This document shows, one piece after another, positions 1-7,778 of a DNA stretch of 64,000 bases (within the stretch, counting starts at the first letter, position 1; every line of letters begins with the position of its first letter). The notes under the pieces were generated by a model, which worked only from the letters and a program-made list of their open reading frames with translations, made no database searches and was not told the DNA's origin. The position numbers were made by a program, and so were the translations under genes. The stretch is from Nitrospira sp. SG-bin2 (GTDB lineage: Bacteria > Nitrospirota > Nitrospiria > Nitrospirales > Nitrospiraceae): the NCBI GenBank assembly GCA_002083405.1, contig LVWT01000016.1:30861-94860 (forward strand), written 5' to 3'.

Positions 1-313
1 CGACCCTGAACAGGTGGGCGATAGCCCGATCCCCGGTATGCCAGTACAGATGCGGCGTCAATTGCTCGGATGACAACGACAAATGCGTATCGGCAAGAAA
101 TTCTTGGATGCGGGCGTAGCCCTCCTCGACGTCCTCCACGACCGAATAGACTTCGACTCGATTGCAGGTTGACAGCAGCACACCTTCCTTCACTCCGCGA
201 TAGGAACAGAGCCGGCCTAGCGCCTCGCCCAAGCGGCTTTCAGGCACGGCCAGTTTCTCACGAACCTCAACCGGCGCCGTCTTATGGCTCAGCCCTACCA
301 CGATCACATGCAT
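1..313 (-). CDS. hemA: Glutamyl-tRNA reductase, N-terminal part (cut by left edge)
   Basis: HemA reduces glutamyl-tRNA(Glu) to glutamate-1-semialdehyde, the first step of C5 tetrapyrrole synthesis in the cytoplasm. Reading the minus strand from the ATG at 313 gives MHVIVVGLSHKTAPVEVREK, the hallmark N-terminus of the family, followed by the LSTCNRVEVY segment that carries the catalytic cysteine. About 104 residues are visible and the rest lies left of the window. The start codon follows the stop of the upstream CcsA/HemX-like gene after one base, so the two are almost certainly co-transcribed. A hemX-hemA pair is a common arrangement for heme and cytochrome c biogenesis. Confidence 0.94.
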   Translation of the reverse strand, partial: MHVIVVGLSHKTAPVEVREKLAVPESRLGEALGRLCSYRGVKEGVLLSTCNRVEVYSVVEDVEEGYARIQEFLADTHLSLSSEQLTPHLYWHTGDRAIAHLFRV

Positions 314-314
314 G

Positions 315-1118
315 CTACGACAGGGCTCCGTGGCTCTTAAGCACGACTCCCACCAATGTCAGGATCACGCAGGCAAACCCGACCACCGTCAAATAGGCGG
401 CGCGCTTCGCCCGCCACCCCACCGTCAACCGCCCCAACAAGACGAAAAAATAAAACAGCCAGGTTATCAGGGCCCCGGTCTGTTCCGGATTCCAATTCAC
501 ATACGATCCGCGATCGAACTCGGCCGAGATCGCCCCGGTCACGATTCCCAGAGTCAACAATGGGAAGCCCAGGATGATCGATTGCTGATTGAGATGGTCG
601 AGAAAATCGAGTGCCGGCAGCTTGCTATAGAGCACATTGAATCGTTTAGACTTGAGCAGGCGGTCTTGAATCAGGTACATCACACCGGCCACGAACGCGA
701 CGGTGAATCCCACGGTTCCCAGCATGCTGAGCGTGACATGGACCCAGAGGGTCTTGAATACGGGCTTGAGCGTGGGTACTGTCTCGGGAAGCGCTGCTGC
801 CGATACCAGCGAGACCAGCGCAAGCGGAACCATGAAAGAGCCGAGTACATGAATCCGATGGCGAAACTCGACGACCAGAAACACGAGAATCATCATCCAT
901 GAAAAAAAGGAAAGCGCCTCGTAGAAACTAGGTGTGGCTGGCGATGACGCTGTCGCCATTCTGGCCACCAGGGCAATCGTGTGAAATACGAATCCTGCGG
1001 CCGTCACCCACAATGAGACTTTCGATAACGCATCGGAACGCCGCAGCAAATAAGTGAGAAACGACACCGTGGCCACGAAATACAACGCCATGGTGATCAT
1101 AAAACAGACCGAAGCCAT
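315..1118 (-). CDS. CcsA/HemX-like cytochrome c assembly membrane protein
   Basis: 267 residues with about eight hydrophobic segments, in the cytochrome c assembly (CcmC/CcsA/HemX) family of inner-membrane heme-handling proteins. The conserved region near the C-terminus, WNPEQTGALITWLFYFF, corresponds to the W-x-x-K/Q-E-T...W stretch of CcsA proteins. It lacks the long N-terminal part of full system II CcsA, so a HemX-type role affecting HemA level or heme handling is as likely as a direct role in cytochrome c ligation. hemA starts one base after the stop codon. Family call is firm, exact role inferred. Confidence 0.85.
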   Translation of the reverse strand: MASVCFMITMALYFVATVSFLTYLLRRSDALSKVSLWVTAAGFVFHTIALVARMATASSPATPSFYEALSFFSWMMILVFLVVEFRHRIHVLGSFMVPLALVSLVSAAALPETVPTLKPVFKTLWVHVTLSMLGTVGFTVAFVAGVMYLIQDRLLKSKRFNVLYSKLPALDFLDHLNQQSIILGFPLLTLGIVTGAISAEFDRGSYVNWNPEQTGALITWLFYFFVLLGRLTVGWRAKRAAYLTVVGFACVILTLVGVVLKSHGALS

Positions 1119-1184
1119 CAGGTCTACCCTTGTTCAATGCCGCGCACAAACGGTGTCCTTCGAGATAAGCGTGAAATTATATCG

Positions 1185-2000
1185 ATGCAGCAAGAACGGA
1201 GTCAACAAAGGGCCTGCGCTGATATGACTGCTGACGATCCACAACCGAAGCCCGGCATTCTCTTTCTGGTCGCAGTGCCTATCGGAAATGTCGACGATCT
1301 GACAGTCCGTGCCATCCGAATCCTGCGCGAGGCCGATTTGATTGCCTCGGAAGATCCGGGGAAAACACGGCAACTGCTCTCCCATCATGGCATCGATGCA
1401 ACGCTGACAAGTTACGGCCCCACGAACATCAAAGAAAAAGCGGACATCCTGCTCGATCGATTGCACCGAGGCGCCCAGATCGCGTTAGTGTCGGATTGCG
1501 GATCTCCGGTCATCGCCGACCCTGGCGCACTCCTTGTGACATTGGCCCACGCGCACGGCATTCAGGTGATCTCAATCCCCGGCCCCTCTGCCCTGACTGC
1601 GGCCGTCGCTTTGGCAGGACTCCCCTGCGAACGCTTTGTGTTTCTGGGACAACTACCGGAGACACGAGCGGGAATACGACGCTGTCTCTCCACTCATTCA
1701 ATCGGCACAATCGACGCCGTTGCCTTCTGCAACGGCACGTCGCTTGAACTTGCACTGGACATAGTTGCCGATGTGGCGCCGCAATGTACTATCGTGCTCG
1801 CCTGCGATCTCACAAAACCGAATGAACGGATTATGCATGGAACAGTCTTTCAAATCCGACGAGACTTGAAGAATCTTCCAACACCCGAAGACATTACGCT
1901 GATTCTGACAGGAAAAAGAAAGCGGATCGAGTGGACTGGAAGGAACAAGAGTGCAACGCCCGCTCAGTCACTATCCTCACGGCGGATCAGCACTCGATAG
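1185..2000 (+). CDS. rsmI: 16S rRNA (cytidine-1402-2'-O)-methyltransferase RsmI
   Basis: A tetrapyrrole-methylase-fold SAM enzyme that methylates the ribose of C1402 in 16S rRNA. Diagnostic segments are VAVPIGNVDDLTVRAIRILR, then IASEDPGKTRQLL, LVSDCGSPVIADPG and IPGPSALTAAVALAGLP, in the order expected for RsmI. The family core begins about ten residues after the ATG at 1224, so 1224 is a plausible alternative start; 1185 and 1137 are also in frame. None has a clear ribosome binding site. The 3' end overlaps the convergent TusA-like gene by 37 bp. It is divergent from the hemX-hemA pair. Confidence 0.9.
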   Translation: MQQERSQQRACADMTADDPQPKPGILFLVAVPIGNVDDLTVRAIRILREADLIASEDPGKTRQLLSHHGIDATLTSYGPTNIKEKADILLDRLHRGAQIALVSDCGSPVIADPGALLVTLAHAHGIQVISIPGPSALTAAVALAGLPCERFVFLGQLPETRAGIRRCLSTHSIGTIDAVAFCNGTSLELALDIVADVAPQCTIVLACDLTKPNERIMHGTVFQIRRDLKNLPTPEDITLILTGKRKRIEWTGRNKSATPAQSLSSRRISTR

Positions 2001-2230
2001 GTCTGATCGATTCGTTCCTGCGCAAGCACCGTATGCCCTTCGTTTTCGACGCTACGAGGAACATTCCGGATCGGATCGCCGTCATCCAGCAAAACGGAAA
2101 GCACCTGCCCCTCCCGCATCGTTTCAAGTTTGAGCTTCGTCTTGACGAAGTTGTAGGGACAGATCACTCCGCGAAGGTCGAGTTCGGCATCGGACTGCTG
2201 AGTCATCGATTGATCTTGTTTCTCATCCAT
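1964..2230 (-). CDS. TusA/SirA-family sulfur carrier-like protein
   Basis: 88 residues. The segment LDLRGVICPYNFVKTKLKLE matches the TusA/SirA family, small proteins that carry persulfide sulfur on one conserved cysteine for tRNA thiolation, sulfur oxidation or redox enzymes. The cysteine is present (about residue 24). The usual Cys-Pro-x-Pro is here Cys-Pro-Tyr-Asn, so the second proline is missing. A purine-rich site (GAGGTGAGG) precedes the ATG at 2230. The gene converges on rsmI and shares its last 37 bp with it. Its sulfur partner is not apparent in the window. Confidence 0.8.
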   Translation of the reverse strand: MDEKQDQSMTQQSDAELDLRGVICPYNFVKTKLKLETMREGQVLSVLLDDGDPIRNVPRSVENEGHTVLAQERIDQTYRVLIRREDSD

Positions 2231-2337
2231 CGCGGCGCCTCACCTCATTGATACCACACGCCACATTACTTGCCGGCCTGTGAAGAAAAACCACACCAGG
2301 CAAGAATTCGACACACCTGCCAGACCTATCGCGAAAC

Positions 2338-2364
2338 AAAAGGGGCAGCCCGAAGCTGCCCCTT
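2338..2364 (-). terminator. Rho-independent terminator of the 2402-3166 gene
   Basis: An eight-base-pair GC-rich stem, GGGGCAGC (2342-2349) and GCTGCCCC (2355-2362), with a five-base loop. On the minus strand it is followed by TTTTG. It lies 38 bp downstream of the minus-strand stop at 2402. Confidence 0.75.
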
Positions 2365-2401
2365 CCGCTTAGTATTCTAAATCAAAACACAATTGAGAAT
2401 T

Positions 2402-3166
2402 CTACTGCAGCCCCTTCACAAGATTGGGCTTCGACAAATCTGTTCCGTAGTCAGACTTGGTCTGTGTCTGCTGATAGCCCCATCCCGGCTGAGGTTCGCA
2501 ATTCCAGCAAGGAGCGGATCCTGTAAATTCGCCGATGGTCGTATCGATGGTGCCCCCGATTTTCCCCGGCAACACAGAGCCGGCGACACCTCCGGTAACC
2601 CCTCCGCCAGTGACGGCCAAAGCGCGGTCATTGAGCGGATCAGGACGTTGACCGAGTCCTCCGAAACCTTTTCGCGTGGCCACAACATTCGTCACGGAGA
2701 CTTCCAACACGATCTTTCGACCAACTCCGTATGGCTGATCCTTGGTCGTCTCTTCCACCACCTGCACCGTGACTTCGTCCCCTACGTTGAGCTCTCGAAT
2801 CACCTGCATATTCGACCGATCGGACAGGCTCAAGGGAATGATCGTCCGGGCACCGTACCCGGCCTTGCCTTCCTGACCTTCGTCTTGCATGCGGCCTGCG
2901 CCCCCCGTTTCGATCATCAGTTTGCGTTGAGGTAAATCGAGCGCGAAAATGCGTCCCATCACCGTCTCAGGTTGAGATAACCGATCGAGAAACGTATTGC
3001 TATCGAACGCCTGAACGCGGTTTGCGCTTCCCGAGACATCGCCGACACCGGTGCCGACGCCCAGCGATGACCCTCCTGATGACTGCTGCAGACGCTCTTG
3101 TGCCGTTGCAACACCCACAGAGCCGACCAAACAAATCGTGGCTCCCAGTGCCAACACCTTACGCAT
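2402..3166 (-). CDS. Secreted protein of unknown function
   Basis: 254 residues from the ATG at 3166, chosen because TAAGGAGG sits just upstream and the N-terminus (MRKVLALGATICLVGSVGVA then TAQ) is a clean signal peptide. The frame stays open further upstream but has no ribosome site there. After a Ser/Gly-rich linker comes a region (VMGRIFALDLPQRKLMIETG...LNVGDEVTVQVVEE) that reads like a small beta-barrel with paired strands. Then follow a glycine-rich stretch and a C-terminal part with a CWNC pair. No family is recognised. It is monocistronic, with its own terminator, between the TusA-like gene and tRNA-Leu. Probably periplasmic or outer-surface. Confidence 0.75.
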   Translation of the reverse strand: MRKVLALGATICLVGSVGVATAQERLQQSSGGSSLGVGTGVGDVSGSANRVQAFDSNTFLDRLSQPETVMGRIFALDLPQRKLMIETGGAGRMQDEGQEGKAGYGARTIIPLSLSDRSNMQVIRELNVGDEVTVQVVEETTKDQPYGVGRKIVLEVSVTNVVATRKGFGGLGQRPDPLNDRALAVTGGGVTGGVAGSVLPGKIGGTIDTTIGEFTGSAPCWNCEPQPGWGYQQTQTKSDYGTDLSKPNLVKGLQ

Positions 3167-3364
3167 GGACTGCCTCCTTATAATAGGTAAGAAACGATGG
3201 TGTACTGCCAAAAATCGCGTTGAAACAATCACCCTCATGGGACGAATATACAGATAACCCGACGGCAAACACGTTCATTTCCATAAAATCTGACAAGAAA
3301 TTAGGCCAACCACACGACCCTGTCAAGAGGGTCCTCATTGCTCCAGTCTTATCCACTCCTCGTT

Positions 3365-3451
3365 TGGTGCCCAGAGGGAGGGTCGAACTCCCACTCTCTT
3401 GCGAGAACCGGATTTTGAGTCCGGCGCGTCTGCCAGTTCCGCCATCCGGGC
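3365..3451 (-). tRNA. tRNA-Leu (anticodon CAA)
   Basis: The minus strand folds as a class II tRNA of 87 nt. The acceptor stem GCCCGGA pairs with TCTGGGC, the anticodon loop CTCAAAA gives anticodon CAA (reads UUG), a long variable arm follows, then a GGGAG-TTCGACC-CTCCC T-arm. The terminal CCA is encoded (3365-3367). Confidence 0.96.
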
Positions 3452-3483
3452 ATAGCCTCAAACGTACCTTCACACAGGGTGCT

Positions 3484-3512
3484 TTTCTAACATGATGCAT
3501 CGAGAGGGTCAA
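3484..3512 (-). promoter_or_regulatory. Sigma-70-type promoter for tRNA-Leu
   Basis: On the minus strand TTGACC (3507-3512), a 17-bp spacer and TAGAAA (3484-3489). Transcription would start about 25 bases before the tRNA 5' end. Confidence 0.55.
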
Positions 3513-3756
3513 CCAGTATAGATCTCCAAAGCTATGCGTACCTCCATCACAACTGCCCCCTCAGAGTCTTATGAAAGCCTTGACAGGTTTTAGGCTCACA
3601 GCTGCCGAAAAGAGCGGGCTGACGGCGATAGCTGCCCCCCCCTGTTAAAGTGCCGGATGGTTGTGTACCGTATAAGTGATGCGGGAACACCGTGGCCACA
3701 CGCTTCGGTCTCTTCCTTGATCGACGCCAGGCGCTAATCGGCGCAGGGGTGAAACC
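3513..3756. other. Intergenic stretch without a recognised gene
   Basis: Separates the tRNA promoter from the lipoprotein gene at 3757. It contains a run of C (around 3636-3643) and an isolated TTGACA at 3580 without a convincing -10 partner. No conserved coding segment or RNA fold was recognised. Confidence 0.4.
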
Positions 3757-4125
3757 ATGAATAAATCGATGCCGACAACCCATTCGCCTCACGTGAGGCT
3801 GGATATACTGGTCTTGGTCTATGTGCTGACCGTCGCCGGCTGCGCACAGCCAATCGAGACGATCGAAATGACATCTTTCGATCCATCGCATGATCAGATG
3901 GCGATTGCTGGCTACTACCGAGACGGGGCCATGGATATGCGGGAAAAAGCGGCCTCCCTTGCCGAGAGCGCCGTCCGGTATGAGCAACTCTTCGGACCTC
4001 AGTCGGATTGGGTGAGTGGAGCGCGGCAACTTTCACAATACTATGCCGCAGCGGCTCAAGAGCAGGAACGTCTGGCTAACGCCCATGCGGAAATTGCTCG
4101 AACAGGACGACAGCATCGCCAGTGA
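3757..4125 (+). CDS. Small helical lipoprotein of unknown function
   Basis: 122 residues with a lipobox (VAGC, cysteine near residue 29) after a hydrophobic segment, so it should be lipid-anchored in the cell envelope. The mature part is predicted helical and rich in Ala, Glu and Gln (for example AASLAESAVRYEQL, LSQYYAAAAQEQERLANAHA), ending RTGRQHRQ. It lies 22 bp upstream of the SPFH lipoprotein gene at 4148, so co-transcription and joint function at the membrane are likely. No family recognised. Confidence 0.75.
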   Translation: MNKSMPTTHSPHVRLDILVLVYVLTVAGCAQPIETIEMTSFDPSHDQMAIAGYYRDGAMDMREKAASLAESAVRYEQLFGPQSDWVSGARQLSQYYAAAAQEQERLANAHAEIARTGRQHRQ

Positions 4126-4147
4126 GTGCCATACAAAAGGAGGACCT

Positions 4148-5014
4148 ATGAAACCCTCAGTGCTTTCCCGTTCAATCATACCGATCATACCGTTAATTTC
4201 GATGCTGCTGTTGATCTACGGCTGCGGGACGACTGTCGACCAAGGGAAACGAGGCCTGCGCTGGAACCCGTTCACATCAGGGCTGACAAAAGAGCCGCTC
4301 AGCGAAGGGTTCTATTGGCATGCGCCGTGGAATAAGGTGTTTGAGTACGACGTCAGGTATCAAAGCTTTACGGAAAAAGTGGATGCCTTAACTGCCGACG
4401 ATCTCTCGGTCACGCTGCATGCGGCAATTACCATGAGACCCATTGGGGAGGAAATCTATTTCCTCGCTCAGGAAGTAGGGCACGGCTGGTATGCGCAGCT
4501 CGTCCGTCCACAGTTCCTCTCGGCCGTGCGCGGGGTCGTCGCGCAATATACGATGGTCTCGCTTCCTGAACGGAGCAGCGAAATCGGCAACAAGATCGAA
4601 GCGGTGATGGTCGAGTCGCTCAAGGGTCGGCATCTGGACGTGTACAGTGTGGCCTTGTCCGAAATCGAATTTCCTCAGATGGTCTTAAAATCCATTGAGC
4701 AGAAACAAGCGAAGGAGCAGGAAAAAGAGCAAAAAGAATTTGAGTTGGTTATTGCGCAGCGCAACGCCGAGATTGCGAGGATTCAAGCCAAAGGGGAAGG
4801 CGATGCCTTGCAAATTCGCGCTGAGGGCGAAGGAGAGAGTCTACGCATTCGCGCCAAGGGACAGTCACAAGCGCAGGAAATCATCACCAAAACTCTCACG
4901 CAGGATTATCTGAAGTACAAATTGTACGAGAACCCCAGCACCAAAACGATCATCGTGCCGGATAAGCTGAATGTGCCGATTATTGTAAATCCGGGATCGG
5001 ATCATTCACGTTGA
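4148..5014 (+). CDS. SPFH/prohibitin-like lipoprotein
   Basis: 288 residues from the ATG at 4148, which has AAAAGGAGGACCT directly upstream. The N-terminus has a lipobox (LLLIYGCGTT), so membrane attachment is by lipid. The middle (RWNPFTSGLTKEPLSEGFYW, then VFEYDVRYQSFTEKVDALTA) is the prohibitin/Band-7 domain, where the LxEGxHW motif and the dimeric beta strands are recognisable. A charged coiled-coil follows (about residues 175-245, KQAKEQEKEQKEFELVIAQR and repeats of AEGEGESLRIRAKG). A short C-terminus resembles the HflC/prohibitin tail. SPFH proteins form membrane rings that scaffold proteases or lipids. Here anchoring is by lipobox rather than by an N-terminal transmembrane helix. Confidence 0.85.
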   Translation: MKPSVLSRSIIPIIPLISMLLLIYGCGTTVDQGKRGLRWNPFTSGLTKEPLSEGFYWHAPWNKVFEYDVRYQSFTEKVDALTADDLSVTLHAAITMRPIGEEIYFLAQEVGHGWYAQLVRPQFLSAVRGVVAQYTMVSLPERSSEIGNKIEAVMVESLKGRHLDVYSVALSEIEFPQMVLKSIEQKQAKEQEKEQKEFELVIAQRNAEIARIQAKGEGDALQIRAEGEGESLRIRAKGQSQAQEIITKTLTQDYLKYKLYENPSTKTIIVPDKLNVPIIVNPGSDHSR

Positions 5015-5205
5015 ACGGCATATAGGAATCGGTCCGATAAAGAGGGCAGCGACTGCCTTGTATCGCTCGCAGCTCATGACGCACAACGCTCGCTTCGTGG
5101 GAAATAAGCCCACAAGCAATTCCACGAATGCTGGAGCCGTTGATAGGGATGCGAAAGTAGGATTATCAGGAGAATGATCGGCAGCAGACAAGGCGGAGAA
5201 ACACT

Positions 5206-5676
5206 TCAACAACCCTTGAACTTTTTCGCGAGGCACGCTTTCGAGAGCCGCTTGGCTTCGGTCACCTGCGCGGGAGTCATCCGCTGTGCCACATCATCCC
5301 GGTTGGCTTCAGCCTGCTTCTGCTCATCGCCCTTTAAATGGACTGCGGCGATGTTCACCCACATGTATGCCCGCACATAGTCTTGTTGGACGCCCAAACC
5401 GGCGAAATACAGTTCTGCCAGATTGTTCTGCGCCAAAGCATGACCCTGTGCCGCTGCTTTTTCGTACCACTGCCGCGCCTGCACATAGTCCTTCGGCACG
5501 CCTTTGCCCTCAGCATACAACGCCCCAAGACTATTCTGGGCCTCTGCATTGCCTGCGGCTGCCTGGGATTCTAGATCCTTCGCCGACATTTCGGCGCCGT
5601 TTTTCGGATATGCTGCGCTCTGCTCGACGGGAAACAAGAGTGCAACGAAGAGAATGGTGATAGAAAGGCCGCGCAT
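5206..5676 (-). CDS. Secreted Sel1-repeat protein
   Basis: 156 residues when started at the ATG at 5676, which gives a signal peptide (MRGLSITILFVALLFPVEQS). The frame remains open to 5757. Two to three Sel1-like repeats follow: AEAQNSLGALYAEGKGVPKD, then ALAQNNLAELYFAGLGVQQD, then a shorter helical repeat. The protein ends ...LAKKFKGC. Sel1 repeats are alpha/alpha solenoids that mediate protein-protein contacts, usually in the periplasm. Two further Sel1 genes lie at 18597 and 20905. Partner unknown. Confidence 0.85.
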   Translation of the reverse strand: MRGLSITILFVALLFPVEQSAAYPKNGAEMSAKDLESQAAAGNAEAQNSLGALYAEGKGVPKDYVQARQWYEKAAAQGHALAQNNLAELYFAGLGVQQDYVRAYMWVNIAAVHLKGDEQKQAEANRDDVAQRMTPAQVTEAKRLSKACLAKKFKGC

Positions 5677-5865
5677 AGGCAGATAGTATCGCGCGGCGAG
5701 ATGGAAAGCGTCAAGAGTGAGGATGCGTGGTGTTGCGATCGCGGGACTTTTTTTCATTGCGACACCTCTGCTAGAATGGCGGTCATCATTAGGCGCGTAT
5801 TACAGCTCGCCCTTGATGATTTCCATCTACGTGCCACTGAACGAAAAAGAAGGAGTGTGACAGCC

Positions 5866-6147
5866 ATGGCCGACGTTGCATGCGTGACCTGCGGACAAAC
5901 AGGAGAAGCGATCACCGCTCCTCTGTTTCTCGGGAAACTCGAAACGGAGATCAAGGCCAAGGTCTGCCTCGGCTGCTGGAAGAAGTGGGAAGGAATGCGG
6001 GTCATGGTCATCAACGAATACCAGGTCAACCTGGGCGATGAAAGCGGACGCGACCTTGTCCGCAAACAGATGAAGGCCTTTTTGAAATTAGGTGAGCAGG
6101 CCGACTCATCGAAGGTGGCGGAAAACTTCCGACCGCCTACAAGCTGA
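5866..6147 (+). CDS. YggX-like Fe(II)-trafficking protein with N-terminal Cys pairs
   Basis: 93 residues. The ATG at 5866 is preceded by AAGAAGGAG. The second half (KKWEGMRVMVINEYQVNLGD...VRKQMKAFL) matches the YggX family (W..W....VINE..LNL....R..L...M..FL), cytosolic proteins tied to iron traffic and protection of Fe-S clusters. Unlike enterobacterial YggX, the N-terminal half has two CxxC pairs (CVTC and CLGC), which would suit a zinc ribbon or metal site. YggX from Escherichia coli has a single cysteine near its N-terminus. Function by homology only; the metal site is inferred. Confidence 0.72.
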   Translation: MADVACVTCGQTGEAITAPLFLGKLETEIKAKVCLGCWKKWEGMRVMVINEYQVNLGDESGRDLVRKQMKAFLKLGEQADSSKVAENFRPPTS

Positions 6148-6218
6148 TCGCAGACGCCTGACCTGCCGTCATACCATTTCAAGTCATCCGACTTTCCCCT
6201 GTGTTGTCGCCGAGTTCG

Positions 6219-6247
6219 TTGACATCACGAATTCAGAAGTGATACAG
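6219..6247 (+). promoter_or_regulatory. Candidate promoter of the BFN genes
   Basis: TTGACA (6219-6224) and GATACA (6241-6246) separated by 16 bp, about 70 bp before the first BFN gene. The -35 is perfect, the -10 weak. Confidence 0.35.
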
Positions 6248-6314
6248 TCCTCCATTCTTCCCCGTCCTTTTTCACGAAAGCGTGGGAGTTAAGAAGATTG
6301 TCGGAGCCTGGGTT

Positions 6315-6770
6315 ATGATTACGCAGATGCAGGTTAAGGGGTTGATGTTTGACCCCTATAACAATGCCTATATTGTGATCTTGCGGGATGAGGATCAGGC
6401 AGATATGCTGCCTATTTGGGTCGGCAAATCAGAGGCCAGTTCGATCAGTCTGGCCCTGGAAAGTGTGGATCCTCCCCGTCCGATGACGCACGATTTCATG
6501 AAGGCCTATCTCGATGCCGTCAATGCAAAGGTCATCAGTGTCGTCATCACCGACCTGAGCGAGAACACGTATTTTGCCAAAATCCATTTGACCTATGAAG
6601 ACTCGGAATACACGGTGGACTCACGACCCAGCGACGCCATTGCCCTTGCACTCCGATCTGAGGCTCCGATTTTTGCCAACGAGTCGGTCATCCGAAAGCA
6701 AACTTCGGAGGAGCTCGATCAATGGCTGGAAAATTTGAAGCCGGAAGACTTTGGAAAACTGGACTCCTGA
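6315..6770 (+). CDS. Bifunctional nuclease (BFN/DUF151) family protein, copy 1
   Basis: 151 residues from the ATG at 6315 (a GTG at 6282 is in frame). The BFN domain is clear: MLPIWVGKSEASSISLALES, then PRPMTHDFMKAYLDAVNAKV, then TYFAKIHL and VDSRPSDAIALALRSEAPIF. Plant and bacterial members have been reported as DNases/RNases; the activity of this one is not established. The next gene, 12 bp further on, encodes a second copy. rplM-rpsI follow, so transcription into the ribosomal protein genes is possible. Confidence 0.85.
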   Translation: MITQMQVKGLMFDPYNNAYIVILRDEDQADMLPIWVGKSEASSISLALESVDPPRPMTHDFMKAYLDAVNAKVISVVITDLSENTYFAKIHLTYEDSEYTVDSRPSDAIALALRSEAPIFANESVIRKQTSEELDQWLENLKPEDFGKLDS

Positions 6771-6782
6771 TTGGGCGCGCGC

Positions 6783-7274
6783 ATGATACCGGAAGAAACA
6801 CCGCAACCCACAGAACCCTTGATTGAGCTGACCGTCAACCGGGTCGTGGAAGACCCCAACACGGACACGCGGATTCTCGTTCTCTCACGTACCGATGGAA
6901 CGCCCGAAAATTTTATGATCTGGGTCGGGGCTGCGGAAGGCGAGTCGATCCGGAGAGCGCTGGACACCTCGGTCACGCCGCGCCCCATGAGCCATGATTT
7001 GGTCAGGAGCTTCGGCGAACACCTGGGAATCATCACAGAACGAGTCGTCATCACGGACGTGAAGAGCAGCACCTATTTCGCCACCGTCTATCTTGAGAAC
7101 AAAGGCGTCACACGCACCGTTGATGCCAGACCCAGCGATGCCATCGGGTTGGCCCTCCGCTGCCATGCCCCGATTTATGTGACACCGGATGTCTGGAAAC
7201 GGCGCACCGGCCAGAACCTGGACGCGTGGCTGAATAAACTTGAGACCAAAAACATCGGAGCGCAGGAAGTTTAG
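6783..7274 (+). CDS. Bifunctional nuclease (BFN/DUF151) family protein, copy 2
   Basis: 163 residues from the ATG at 6783 (an upstream in-frame TTG lies at 6771). The domain repeats the signature of the preceding gene: FMIWVGAAEGESIRRALDTS, PRPMSHDLVRSFGEHLGI, STYFATVYLE and VDARPSDAIGLALRCHAPIY. The two copies are clearly homologous but well diverged in the N-terminus, so this is an old tandem duplication. It ends 47 bp before rplM, with an AGGAGAAG motif in the gap. Confidence 0.83.
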   Translation: MIPEETPQPTEPLIELTVNRVVEDPNTDTRILVLSRTDGTPENFMIWVGAAEGESIRRALDTSVTPRPMSHDLVRSFGEHLGIITERVVITDVKSSTYFATVYLENKGVTRTVDARPSDAIGLALRCHAPIYVTPDVWKRRTGQNLDAWLNKLETKNIGAQEV

Positions 7275-7321
7275 CATCCATCAAGGCAGTTCATTCTATT
7301 AGGAGAAGTGGAGACCGTGTT

Positions 7322-7747
7322 ATGACGTATCTCGAAAAACCAGCCGACGTGAAAGAAACCTGGCATCTGGTAGACGCAGAAGGAAAAACCCTGGGCCGCC
7401 TCGCCGCTCGCGTGGCCGGCATCCTGAGAGGGAAGCATCGCCCGACCTTTACCCCGAACGTCGACCTGGGCGACCATGTGGTAATCGTCAATGCCGAGAA
7501 GATTCACGTAAGCGGCAATAAGATGAAAGACAAGCTCTACCGGCACCATTCCGGTTATCCGGGTGGTCTGAAGACGACCAGCGCCGAACACCTGTTTCGC
7601 AAAGATCCTACCGAACTGCTGGTTCGGGCCATCGAGGGTATGCTCCCCAAGAATCCGCTCGGTAACGGCATGGCCAAGAAGCTCCGGGTCTATACCGGGC
7701 CTAACCATCCACATCACGCACAACGGCCGGAACCGATTTCCCTATAA
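7322..7747 (+). CDS. rplM: 50S ribosomal protein L13
   Basis: 141 residues, the usual length. Signatures: TWHLVDAEGKTLGRLAARVA, KHRPTFTPNVDLGDHVVIVN, YRHHSGYPGGLK and VYTGPNHPHHAQRPEP. L13 binds 23S rRNA early in large-subunit assembly. It is paired with rpsI 31 bp downstream, the near-universal L13-S9 operon. Confidence 0.98.
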   Translation: MTYLEKPADVKETWHLVDAEGKTLGRLAARVAGILRGKHRPTFTPNVDLGDHVVIVNAEKIHVSGNKMKDKLYRHHSGYPGGLKTTSAEHLFRKDPTELLVRAIEGMLPKNPLGNGMAKKLRVYTGPNHPHHAQRPEPISL

Positions 7748-7778
7748 GCACAGAATCAGAGAGAAGGAGGCGAGTCGC

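Noticed and set aside
3319..3336. Hairpin GACCCT/AGGGTC as tRNA terminator
   Set aside because: Only six pairs and no T tract.
3580..3602. TTGACA at 3580 as promoter for the lipoprotein gene
   Set aside because: No acceptable -10 at 16-18 bp.
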